Source: an uncultured Bacilli bacterium
Lineage (GTDB): Bacteria; Bacillota_I; Bacilli_A; RF39; UBA660
Length of the DNA: 45,982 bases
Assembly: GCA_947632405.1 (NCBI GenBank)
Contig: CANRPE010000006.1
Span: forward strand, 1-45,982
Direction of reading: 5' to 3'
Below, one piece after another: positions 32,836 through 40,684 of the stretch. Made by a program: the position numbers and the translations under genes. The notes under the pieces were generated by a model, which worked only from the letters and a program-made list of their open reading frames with translations, was not told the origin of the DNA and ran no database searches. How positions within the stretch are numbered: the first letter of the stretch is position 1; each line of letters opens with the position of its first letter.

Positions 32836-33955
32836 AAGAATTTGGAATTTTTAAAATTTGACCTATACTTAAAATATTAGTTGTTAAATTATTTAAATTA
32901 TTTAATGCTTCAACTGTAACATTATATTTTCGAGCTATTGAATATAGTGTATCTCCTCTTTGTACAATATAGGTTATTTGATTTTCTTCATTTTCCTGAG
33001 AAACTGGAATTTTTAAAATTTGACCTATACTTAAAATATTAGTTGTTAAATTATTTAAGTTTTTTAATGCTTCAACTGTAATATTATATTTTTGAGCTAT
33101 TGAATATAGTGTATCTCCTCTTTGCACAATATAGGTTATTTGATTTCCTTCATTTTCCTGAGAAACTGGAATTCTTAAAATTTGACCTATACTTAAAATA
33201 TTAGTTATTAAATTATTTAATTTCTTTAATGCTTCGACTGTAACATTATATTTTTGAGCTATTGAATATAGTGTATCTCCTCTTTGTACAACATAGGTTA
33301 TTTGATTTCCTTCATTTTCCTGAGAAACTGGAATTCTTAAAATTTGACCTATACTTAAAATATTAGTTGTTAAATTATTTAAGTTCTTTAATGCTTCGAC
33401 TGTAACATTATATTTTTGAGCTATTGAATATAGCGTATCTCCTCTTTGCACAATATATATATTTTCATTATTACTTTCTGAACCAGTTACACATGAATTT
33501 AAATTTCCATATAATTGATTAATAATATTCCAAGTTTGATCATTTACAATACCAGTTGTAGTAATATCATTATTATATTGCAATCTTTTCACTGCATTTT
33601 GCGTTTCTAAATCAAAAGTACCATTAATATTACCCATGTAGTATAAAAGTGTCTTCAATTTTACTTGTAATTCACTTACTAATTCACCACTTGAACCTAA
33701 ACTTAATATTGGATTATAAGCAATAGTTACAATTGGTTCGCTAGTTGCTGCTAATAATTGCTGCCAAGTATTATAATCAACAATTCCAGTAACCTCCAAA
33801 TTATTTTTACGTTGAAATTCTTTTACACCTTCTAATGTAGCTAAAGAAAATGACCCTGATACTATAGGATTATATAATCCTAGTATTTTTAATTTTTCTT
33901 GAAGAATTTTAACATTATCTCCTGTAGAACCTAACTCTAAATTTTCATAATTCAA
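32834..33955 (-). CDS. peptidoglycan-binding protein with four LysM repeats
   Basis: Protein of 373 residues. Two PG_binding_1 domains at about 5-70 and 80-150 (LGSTGDNVKILQEKL..., LGSSGELVSELQVKL...) are followed by four LysM domains of 54 residues each with nearly identical sequence (VQRGDTLYSIAQKYNVTVEAL, LTTNILSIGQIL, IPVSQENEG linker). There is no signal peptide and no catalytic domain, as in mother-cell proteins that bind the spore cortex or coat (SafA- or SpoVID-like logic). I chose the TTG start at 33955 behind AGAGGTGAT; the open frame to a GTG at 33964 lies inside that site. It is divergent from the SpoIID-like gene across only 69 bp. Confidence 0.88.
   Translation of the reverse strand: MNYENLELGSTGDNVKILQEKLKILGLYNPIVSGSFSLATLEGVKEFQRKNNLEVTGIVDYNTWQQLLAATSEPIVTIAYNPILSLGSSGELVSELQVKLKTLLYYMGNINGTFDLETQNAVKRLQYNNDITTTGIVNDQTWNIINQLYGNLNSCVTGSESNNENIYIVQRGDTLYSIAQKYNVTVEALKNLNNLTTNILSIGQILRIPVSQENEGNQITYVVQRGDTLYSIAQKYNVTVEALKKLNNLITNILSIGQILRIPVSQENEGNQITYIVQRGDTLYSIAQKYNITVEALKNLNNLTTNILSIGQILKIPVSQENEENQITYIVQRGDTLYSIARKYNVTVEALNNLNNLTTNILSIGQILKIPNS
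32844..33454 (-). repeat. 162-bp tandem repeats encoding the LysM domains
   Basis: Four near-identical units with exact 162-bp period (GGAATT starts at 32844, 33006, 33168 and 33330; the last unit is incomplete). They encode one LysM domain plus a QENEGNQ linker each. High nucleotide identity suggests recent duplication or gene conversion. Confidence 0.95.
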
Positions 33956-34024
33956 GTTTATCACCTCTATTAATTTTATTCATTTATTTCTAATATATTA
34001 TATATAATAATATAGAGGTGAATT

Positions 34025-35239
34025 ATGGAAAAAGGATATTTAATTGTAAATGTATATAGTGAAAGTATTGCTAATCCAATTAAAGGAGCAACTGTTATAG
34101 TAACAAAAAATGGACAAGATATAATAACTACTATAACTGATGAAAATGGTCAAACTGATTTAATTGAGTTAGATACAGTTAATAAAAGCTTTTCTGAAAG
34201 TGAACAATATGAAGTAAAACCCTATGAAACATATGATATTAAAGTAACAGCCATTGGTCTTACTGATACAATAGTTGAAGGTGTTCAAATATTTGATGGT
34301 GTTACATCAATACAAAATATTTATTTAACTTCTATTGATGAAAATCAGAATGAAGATATTCAAGAAATCAGTCCTAATACATTGTGGGAAAATTATCCTC
34401 CATACATAGAAGAAAATGAAATAGTTTCTCCGATTGCTCCAATTATTTTACAAGAAGTACTTATTCCAGAAAATATTATTGTTCATGATGGTGTTCCTAG
34501 TAACTCTAGTGCTCCAAATTATACTGTTCCCTTTCTAGATTATATTAAAAATGTAGCAAGTAGTGAAATTTATAGTACTTGGCCTAAGGAAACAATAAAA
34601 GCCAATGTTTTAGCAATTATATCATTTACTTTGAATCGGATATTTACTGAATGGTATAGAAGCAAAGGGTATAATTTTACAGTTACTTCTACTACAAGCT
34701 ATGATCAGAAATATACAAAAAACGGAACTATTTTTGAACCAATTTCAGATATTGTTGATGAAATTTTTACAGAATATATAAGAAGTGGAATTAGAGTAGA
34801 ACCTTTATTAGCACATTACAAAAGTAATACTTCTGAAAAAGGTTATTTAAGTCAATGGGGTTCTAAAACATTAGGAGATAATGGTTACACAGCTATTGAA
34901 ATTTTAAGATATTATTATGGAAGTAATATTAATATTTATGAAGCAAAAACAACACAAAACTATCCTTATTCATTTACTAAAACTTTAAAACAAGGTGATT
35001 GTAATAATGATGTCTATATTTTACAAAACACTTTAAATTATATTAGAGGAAGCTATCCAGGAATTCCCTTAATAGCTAATCCTTCTGGTTATTTTGATGA
35101 AATTACAACAGATGCAGTAAAGACATTTCAAAAAGTTTTTTCTTTAGATTCTACAGGTCAAGTAAATTATCAAACATGGTATAAAATTTCTTATATTTTA
35201 TTAGCTGTTGAAAATATGACAAATAGTATTTATAGTTAA
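34025..35239 (+). CDS. SpoIID-like protein with PG-binding domain
   Basis: Protein of 404 residues. An N-terminal beta-sandwich like carboxypeptidase-regulatory domains (about 1-105; GYLIVNVYSE..., GATVIVTKNGQDIITTITDENGQ) and a Pro-rich linker precede a SpoIID-type region (about 165-300) with VPFLDYIKNVASSEIYSTWP, where typical SpoIID has Y-L-xx-V-xxEmpxxWp-EALKAQavaARTYa. A C-terminal PG_binding_1 domain (about 318-385) reads LKQGDCNNDVYILQNTLNYI and VKTFQKVFSLDSTG. No signal peptide is seen. It probably acts on or binds spore peptidoglycan. Divergent from the LysM gene; RBS AGAGGTGA; its last bases overlap the convergent metallopeptidase by 4 nt. Confidence 0.82.
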   Translation: MEKGYLIVNVYSESIANPIKGATVIVTKNGQDIITTITDENGQTDLIELDTVNKSFSESEQYEVKPYETYDIKVTAIGLTDTIVEGVQIFDGVTSIQNIYLTSIDENQNEDIQEISPNTLWENYPPYIEENEIVSPIAPIILQEVLIPENIIVHDGVPSNSSAPNYTVPFLDYIKNVASSEIYSTWPKETIKANVLAIISFTLNRIFTEWYRSKGYNFTVTSTTSYDQKYTKNGTIFEPISDIVDEIFTEYIRSGIRVEPLLAHYKSNTSEKGYLSQWGSKTLGDNGYTAIEILRYYYGSNINIYEAKTTQNYPYSFTKTLKQGDCNNDVYILQNTLNYIRGSYPGIPLIANPSGYFDEITTDAVKTFQKVFSLDSTGQVNYQTWYKISYILLAVENMTNSIYS

Positions 35240-35865
35240 CAGTTTTTATATTTGTCATAAAAATACTTTAAACTGTCTTTTAAAATAGTATTTCCATCTT
35301 TTTTTATCTGAGATAAATTATTAAGATACATATATAATTTTTCTTTTGGTTTTGTTTCTAATAAAAATCTCCCTACTATTTTAAATAATTCATATCCATT
35401 ATATTCTGAAGTCTTGATATTATCCTTAGAAAAATCTAAATCTTCTATTTTTGGTAAATTTAAACTATAATATTTAAAGATTAGTTCTTTAAATTCACCA
35501 CTTTTAATTATTTTTTCAGTTGTACCATCAAAATTTCCTGCAAGTGACTCATCTAACCAAACAATTCTATCCCATTTATTTTTTTCATATATAAATTTAT
35601 TAAAAACTAAATGAAAAGTTTCATGAGCAAGTGTACAAAAATTTTCATAATAATTATGTTCATCTAATAATATTTGAATTTCACCACCATAAAAACAACC
35701 TGTAGCCCAAATTGGAGGTAGTGATAAATTATTATCTGCAACAGTTTTTATTCTTTCTAAAAAATCATTTCGGTTAAGCATAAAAGAAGCTTTTATTTTA
35801 CAACCATAACTATCTTTACTAAAAAATGATAAATATTCTTTTAATTTACTTGTCGAAAATTGCAT
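35236..35865 (-). CDS. HExxH metallopeptidase-like protein, possibly 5'-truncated
   Basis: From the first ATG the protein has 209 residues. Zinc motif HETFH (His81-Glu82-His85) and WLDESLAG with Glu106 follow the gluzincin/peptidase MA pattern (HExxH...WLDEGLA). No signal peptide is seen. The frame is open upstream to about 36019 and reads like protein (for example ENEFYQIFIPSSLKDYGNKV directly before the ATG), but no ATG, GTG or TTG occurs there and no good Shine-Dalgarno precedes the ATG at 35865. So either the start codon has been lost, or the conserved part starts at 35865. It is convergent with the SpoIID-like gene. Confidence 0.6.
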   Translation of the reverse strand: MQFSTSKLKEYLSFFSKDSYGCKIKASFMLNRNDFLERIKTVADNNLSLPPIWATGCFYGGEIQILLDEHNYYENFCTLAHETFHLVFNKFIYEKNKWDRIVWLDESLAGNFDGTTEKIIKSGEFKELIFKYYSLNLPKIEDLDFSKDNIKTSEYNGYELFKIVGRFLLETKPKEKLYMYLNNLSQIKKDGNTILKDSLKYFYDKYKNC

Positions 35866-36056
35866 AACTTTATTCCCATAATCTTTTAAAGAACTAGGAA
35901 TAAAAATTTGATAAAATTCATTTTCTAATGTTACATAATTTTTAATATTATCACTCTTTTCAAATATATTAATTATATAGCTATTATACCATAATTTATG
36001 ATATTTTAAAATCGAAGTCTAAGCTTAAGATAGATATAATAATCTGCAATATAAAT

Positions 36057-36089
36057 AAAAATGACTATAACAAAATATAGTCATTTTTT
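36057..36089 (-). terminator. terminator of the coiled-coil gene
   Basis: AAAAATGACTATA and TATAGTCATTTTT form a perfect 13-bp stem around 6 nt, 20 nt after the stop of the coiled-coil gene. It can work in both directions. Confidence 0.85.
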
Positions 36090-36108
36090 AGTAATCAACA
36101 TATACTAA

Positions 36109-37437
36109 TTATTCATAAACTGCTGTATAAAGTATCATTGGAACACCATATGAATTATCTAAACTTGTTTGCCATTCTTTAAATTGATGACCATTGACTA
36201 CGCTAGGTACATATTGTGTCCATGTAATACCACCACGACGACCAATAACAGCATCATTAACTAATCCCCCAGAACCAGGAGCTGTAAAAATTGAATAATT
36301 AGATTTAAATCTTGCAAACCATATATAGCCACTATCATTGCAATGTAATGAATAACCTTTACCATATAATCCAATCGCATTACATGTAATTTCATAGCCA
36401 TTTTCTTTAGTATTTGATACAGATGCTGAATCAACTTGATTTGCTGCTGATTGTAATACTTGTGATTGGAAATTTGTTGATGGTGAATTTTGAGCTTCAG
36501 TTTGTGCTTGTTCTCTTTCTTTTAAACTTTCTGTAGACTCTCTTTCTGCTCGTGCTCTAGCTTCAGCTTCTTTAGCTTCTTGTTCAGCTTTTTCCTTAGC
36601 CTCCCTTTCTGCTCTTTTAGCAGCAATTTCAGCTTCCTTAGCTTTCATAGCTTCCTCATATGCTTGCTTATCACGTTCTTCACCTTTTTTTGCAAGTTCC
36701 ATCATACGTTTATATTTAGCATCTTCCTCTGCTTTCTTTTTAGCTTGTTCTTCTGCTTCTTTTTTAGCTTGTTCCTCTGCTGCCTTTTTAGCTTGTTCTG
36801 CTTTCTTTGCCTCTGCTTCAGCCTTTTTTCTAGCTTCTTCTGCAGCTTTAGCTCTAGCTTCCGCTTCTTTTTGAGCTTCTTCTGCTTTTCTTGCTTCATA
36901 TTCAGCTTTTTTTCTTGTTTCTTCTGCAGCTTTAACTTTAGCTTCTGCTTCTTTTTTAGCTTCTTCTGCTTTTTTTGCTGCTACCTCAGCTACTTTAAGT
37001 TTTTCTTTTGCTGCATTCTTTTCTTCTTCTGTTTTTGCTGTTTTTAATTTTTTTTCAGCTGCTTTTATATCTTCATTTGCCTTTTTAATTGCACTTTTTG
37101 CTTTCTTTACTGAACTTTTAGCTTTTTTAACTTCTGCTTTAGCTTCTTTTTTTGTTGTTTGAGCTTTTGCAACTTCTGCTTTTGCTGCATTAACTTGTTC
37201 TTTAGCTTCTTCTACTTCTTTCGTTGCACTTTCCACTTTAGCCTCTGCTTTTTTTACTTCTTTTTGAGCTTTATTTACGGAATCAGCTGTTGCATTTTTA
37301 GCATAATTTACTGCTTTAGTGTTACTCCTAGAAATAAAATTATATGCTCGATTAGAATTTACTGCAATAATACTTAATCCAACTACTAAACAAAGACTAA
37401 TAACAATTTTAGCATGCTTAGATAATAGTTTTTTCAT
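36109..37437 (-). CDS. TolA-like coiled-coil surface/periplasmic protein
   Basis: Protein of 442 residues. Residues about 9-30 are a hydrophobic signal/anchor (AKIVISLCLVVGLSIIAV). From about 45 to 310 follows a very long Ala/Lys/Glu-rich coiled coil with short repeats (KKAEEAKKEAEAKVKAAEE type), as in TolA and many surface proteins. The C-terminal part (about 345-442) is a small folded domain with two Cys (ITCNAIGLYGKGYSLHCND) and a Trp-rich stretch (GITWTQYVPSVVNGHQFKEW); I do not recognise it. The ATG at 37437 has GGAG upstream; a GTG lies at 37446. It has a good promoter of its own. Probably a cell-surface stalk protein; function unknown. Confidence 0.8.
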   Translation of the reverse strand: MKKLLSKHAKIVISLCLVVGLSIIAVNSNRAYNFISRSNTKAVNYAKNATADSVNKAQKEVKKAEAKVESATKEVEEAKEQVNAAKAEVAKAQTTKKEAKAEVKKAKSSVKKAKSAIKKANEDIKAAEKKLKTAKTEEEKNAAKEKLKVAEVAAKKAEEAKKEAEAKVKAAEETRKKAEYEARKAEEAQKEAEARAKAAEEARKKAEAEAKKAEQAKKAAEEQAKKEAEEQAKKKAEEDAKYKRMMELAKKGEERDKQAYEEAMKAKEAEIAAKRAEREAKEKAEQEAKEAEARARAERESTESLKEREQAQTEAQNSPSTNFQSQVLQSAANQVDSASVSNTKENGYEITCNAIGLYGKGYSLHCNDSGYIWFARFKSNYSIFTAPGSGGLVNDAVIGRRGGITWTQYVPSVVNGHQFKEWQTSLDNSYGVPMILYTAVYE

Positions 37438-37463
37438 ATAATTCACTCCTTCCTTTGGTAGTA

Positions 37464-37492
37464 ATTATAATATAATATACGCTAAAAATCAA
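37464..37492 (-). promoter_or_regulatory. promoter of the coiled-coil gene
   Basis: Minus strand: TTGATT -35 (37487-37492), 17-bp spacer, TATAAT -10 (37464-37469). Confidence 0.85.
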
Positions 37493-37627
37493 TATGGTAT
37501 ATATTTTTTTGCTATATTGACATAAAATTTTTCTTATTTAAAGTAATTATTGAAAATTATAGTATAAAAATAAAATATGATGTTATTAAAATTAAAATAA
37601 TAGATAATATAATACCCTAATTATTTA

Positions 37628-37656
37628 TTGTGAAAAAAATATTTTTGTGTTATAAT
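37628..37656 (+). promoter_or_regulatory. promoter of the Cys-His-Asp gene
   Basis: TTGTGA -35 (37628-37633), 17-bp spacer, TATAAT -10 (37651-37656) in a short divergent region. Confidence 0.8.
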
Positions 37657-37687
37657 AATCATCAATTCAAGAAGGGAAAATAAAAAA

Positions 37688-38395
37688 ATGTTTGGAATTA
37701 ATGAAATAATAAGTAAAGTAATTAACAAAAAAGCTTTAACAGAAGAAGAAAAATTTAAGATTTTACGTTCTAAAAAGATAGATAAAAAAATTGTAGAATA
37801 TTTGATTAGCAGATTAAGTAAATTACACATTGAAGTTTTAGGCAATTATGAAGGTTCAATATTTGAATTAATGCCTACTGGGCAACTTGAAGGTTGGTGT
37901 TGGCAAACAACCGAATCAGCAATAGTCTTTTTCAATGATGATGATTATATTGAAAGAGGAAATTTGAAATTTGATGAAAGAACGCCTAAATATTATCATT
38001 CTTATATATGTTTTAATTTTAATGGAATAGAGTATGTTTTAGATCCTTGTTTAAATTTTTTATGTCAGAAAGAAGATTATTCTAAAATTTTTGAAATTGA
38101 AGTAAAAGGAAAAGTTACAGCTAAAGCAGTTAGAGAAGAACTGATAAAACAAGTTACAACACCTAAAGAAGAAAAAGATACTTCTGAAGCTCAAAAAAGT
38201 TTTGAAACATTTTGGAAAAGATTTTTAGGAGATTCGTATGAAAGTTATTTAGAGAAAAAAAGAGAAGAAGTTATAGTTACAAGTCTAGAAGATGTAAATG
38301 CACCATTATACAGAAATGGTGCTGGTTATAAAACTGAACTTCAAGATGGAAAAATAAAAAAGTTAACTGTTCATTACTATTATACAGACTGTTAA
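37688..38395 (+). CDS. transglutaminase/cysteine-protease-like protein
   Basis: Protein of 235 residues, family not recognised with certainty. The catalytic triad pattern of the transglutaminase/papain fold is visible: Cys71 in GWCWQTTESA, His104 in YYHSYICFNFNG and Asp119 in EYVLDPCLNFL. A helical N-terminus and a charged C-terminus frame it. No signal peptide; expected in the cytoplasm. It has its own promoter and terminator and stands alone, pointing away from the coiled-coil gene. Substrate unknown. Confidence 0.75.
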   Translation: MFGINEIISKVINKKALTEEEKFKILRSKKIDKKIVEYLISRLSKLHIEVLGNYEGSIFELMPTGQLEGWCWQTTESAIVFFNDDDYIERGNLKFDERTPKYYHSYICFNFNGIEYVLDPCLNFLCQKEDYSKIFEIEVKGKVTAKAVREELIKQVTTPKEEKDTSEAQKSFETFWKRFLGDSYESYLEKKREEVIVTSLEDVNAPLYRNGAGYKTELQDGKIKKLTVHYYYTDC

Positions 38396-38424
38396 ATATA
38401 TTAAAAATATTAATAAAACCAACA

Positions 38425-38454
38425 AAAATCGCCTTATGGACGATTTTATTTTTT
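38425..38454 (+). terminator. terminator of the Cys-His-Asp gene
   Basis: AAAATCG and CGATTTT pair (with an inner CC/GG), followed by ATTTTTTTCG, 30 nt after the stop. Confidence 0.8.
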
Positions 38455-38544
38455 CGTAATTCTTAATTACTATGTTTTATCAAAAAAAATTTTTTATCTA
38501 TTTAGCGCCCTAAAATAATGAGTAAAACAACCTTTTTTATATAA

Positions 38545-39069
38545 TTATAATTCATATATTTTTACTTCACAATTTTTAAGACCTCTATTCAAAAATTTGC
38601 CGTCTTTAATTCCTTCAAAATAAGCACTAAATGCCTTAGATACACCGCTATGAGCAACTATAAGTACATTTTTATATTCTTTTTCTTTTAATTCATCTAA
38701 AAAATTTTGTACTCTTTTAAAAAAAAGCTTTATATTTTCTGATGTACCATATTGTATAGTTGTATTATAGTTCCAATATTCCTCTCTATTAGTAACTTCA
38801 AGAGGTTTTCCACTTAAATCTCCACAATTTCTTTCTTTAATTCTGTCATCAAATATTATTTTTGTATTATTAGAATTTATTATATTTGCAGTATGTTTAG
38901 CTCTAATTAATGGCGATACTATTATAATGTCAAATTTTATATTTTTTATTTTTTCTCTTAATTCTTCTGCCTGTTTAATTCCTAAATCATTTAAATCTTC
39001 ATCAGTTGAATTATATTGTTTTAAAGCATTATGAGGAACTTCTCCATGTCTTGCAATATATACTTTCAT
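38545..39069 (-). CDS. histidine phosphatase (phosphoglycerate mutase family)
   Basis: Protein of 174 residues. The phosphohistidine motif YIARHGE (Arg7-His8-Gly9), Arg56 in SPLIRAKHT, Glu79 in IKERNCGDL and the second His140 in IVAHSGVSKAF form the complete active site. Such small enzymes are usually broad phosphatases (GpmB/CobC type), not glycolytic mutases. A TATAAT -10 at 39141-39146 on the minus strand may drive it. No operon partner. Confidence 0.9.
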   Translation of the reverse strand: MKVYIARHGEVPHNALKQYNSTDEDLNDLGIKQAEELREKIKNIKFDIIIVSPLIRAKHTANIINSNNTKIIFDDRIKERNCGDLSGKPLEVTNREEYWNYNTTIQYGTSENIKLFFKRVQNFLDELKEKEYKNVLIVAHSGVSKAFSAYFEGIKDGKFLNRGLKNCEVKIYEL

Positions 39070-39462
39070 ATTAAATAGACTCCTTTTATTTTATTTAATA
39101 TTTTTATAAATAGACAAATCTATCAACTTAAACCATAAAGATTATAACATAAATTGAAATATATTAAAACTCAAACTATATCATTTCTAGTTAATATCAA
39201 TATTTAATATTTTTTAGTACAATTTTTATTATATGTATAAAAATAATAAAAATTTATAGTATAATATTGCTAAACAAATAGTATTTTGCAATTGCTTTTA
39301 ATGACAATAGAAATTGATATTGATAATACAAAAGTACATTTGAAATATTTTTAAAAAATATAAAGGAAGAATTTATTAATAAAGTAACAGATTATTAAAA
39401 TATAATAAGTTGCAAAAATTAGTAAAAAATTTATACTTGTATTTTAAAATGAGGTTATACAG
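39070..39462. other. 393-bp intergenic region
   Basis: Very AT-rich. It holds the probable promoter of the phosphatase on the minus side, a degenerate piece of the dispersed terminator repeat near 39160 (AAAACTCAAACTA), a short reading frame at 39301-39354 without a clear start signal, and on the right the promoter of the MFS transporter. I see no RNA gene. Confidence 0.5.
39410..39437 (+). promoter_or_regulatory. promoter of the MFS transporter gene
   Basis: TTGCAA -35 (39410-39415), 16-bp spacer, TATACT -10 (39432-39437); ATG follows 25 nt later behind GAGG. Confidence 0.75.
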
Positions 39463-40644
39463 ATGAAAAAAGTAAAAAGTGAAAATAAGATTTTGATAAT
39501 GCTAGCCTTTTTTAGCATTTCAATTGGGTTATGGGAAAATTTCAGACAGTTATGGTTGCAAGACAACAATTTTTCTCCTACTGATATAGGAAATATAATT
39601 AGTATTGGAACACTAATAAGTGTATTAGGTATAATGCTTGTAGGCAAATATGTTAAACTAAATAAGTTAAAAAACTTTATAAAATATGCATTAATTATTA
39701 AATTTTTAAATATGATTGTTTTATTTGGTTTAAACAATATAGGAAATTCTAATTTAATAAATTTTTCAATAATAATAGATATTTTAACAGAATATTTAGT
39801 TACAACTAGTATATATCCTTTAATAACTACAATTATTAAAAATAATACAATTTATAGTAAAAGAAAGTTAACAGAATATTTTTTCAGAGATATTGGTATT
39901 TTAGTTGGAGGACTACTTATAGGTAAAAATATAGGTATTTTAATAAATTATAATATTTGTTTATTAATTTCTGCAATATTTTTAATATTTTCAATTATAG
40001 TAATATTTAATATAAATATAAATGGAAATATTAATAGTAAATCTACTAAAAAAAATAACATATTTAAATACATATTTACTAATAAAATACAAACTATATA
40101 TGCAATATATTTTTTTATAGGTTCTACTGCAATGCAAACAGCATTAGGTTTAAAAATGTTAACACTAACAAATTACTTTAAATTTTCAGATACTCAAGCA
40201 ACAAATTATTTATTAATTGTAGGACTTTTAGCAGATGTAATTGGCATTATAGTACTGAAATACTTAACACCTAAAAATGATTATATTACTATTACTATAA
40301 AATTTGGAGTTAGATTTATTGCCTACTCAATAGCCTTTTTATCTAATAATTTAATTTTTACATTAATTGCAATAACATGGTCTATATTAATTTCAACAGC
40401 ATATGAAAATATTTGTGATGGATATTATATAAATAATGTTGAAAATGAATATCAATTATCATTTACTAATTTTAGATATATAGTTAAATATTTAGGAGAA
40501 GCCATTGGTTTATTTTTATGTGGTATTACATATAATATAGGCTTAAGATATATGTTTGGATTATCTGCATTATTTATGATTTTTCAAATAGGATTGGCTT
40601 ATTATTTAATTTATTTAAGGAATAAAAATGCTACTCAACAATAA
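39463..40644 (+). CDS. MFS-type transporter
   Basis: Protein of 393 residues with about twelve hydrophobic segments separated by short charged loops; two halves of six with a central basic loop (NSKSTKKNNIFKYIF, about 185-200). The N-terminal half has the MFS arrangement GLWENFRQLWLQDNNFSPTD...GNIISIG, and EYFFRDIGILVGG resembles motif C/antiporter-like regions. It is probably a drug or metabolite exporter; the substrate is unknown. Sequence is extremely rich in Ile and Asn (AAT, ATA, ATT codons), more AT-rich than its neighbours, which may indicate transfer or relaxed constraint. Own promoter; stands alone. Confidence 0.8.
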   Translation: MKKVKSENKILIMLAFFSISIGLWENFRQLWLQDNNFSPTDIGNIISIGTLISVLGIMLVGKYVKLNKLKNFIKYALIIKFLNMIVLFGLNNIGNSNLINFSIIIDILTEYLVTTSIYPLITTIIKNNTIYSKRKLTEYFFRDIGILVGGLLIGKNIGILINYNICLLISAIFLIFSIIVIFNININGNINSKSTKKNNIFKYIFTNKIQTIYAIYFFIGSTAMQTALGLKMLTLTNYFKFSDTQATNYLLIVGLLADVIGIIVLKYLTPKNDYITITIKFGVRFIAYSIAFLSNNLIFTLIAITWSILISTAYENICDGYYINNVENEYQLSFTNFRYIVKYLGEAIGLFLCGITYNIGLRYMFGLSALFMIFQIGLAYYLIYLRNKNATQQ

Positions 40645-40684
40645 GAAATAATTTAAATACTCAGTTATTTTATTACAAATTATT

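Noticed and set aside
32844-33454. Regular repeats that could suggest a CRISPR array
   Set aside because: Units are 162 bp, contiguous, in frame and encode LysM domains; no CRISPR-type repeat/spacer array or cas gene was found in the window.
35851-35857. Second perfect TGTCGAA (0A box)
   Set aside because: It lies inside the first codons of the metallopeptidase gene; about five such 7-mers are expected by chance in a window of this size and composition.
36580-37047. 155-codon frame on the plus strand rich in Phe, Ser and Cys
   Set aside because: It is the antisense of the Ala/Lys/Glu coiled-coil repeats; composition is an artefact of reading GCT/TTC-type repeats in reverse.
39444-39737. 97-codon minus-strand frame at the start of the MFS gene
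   Set aside because: Antisense to the first transmembrane helices of the transporter, which has a promoter and ribosome-binding site.
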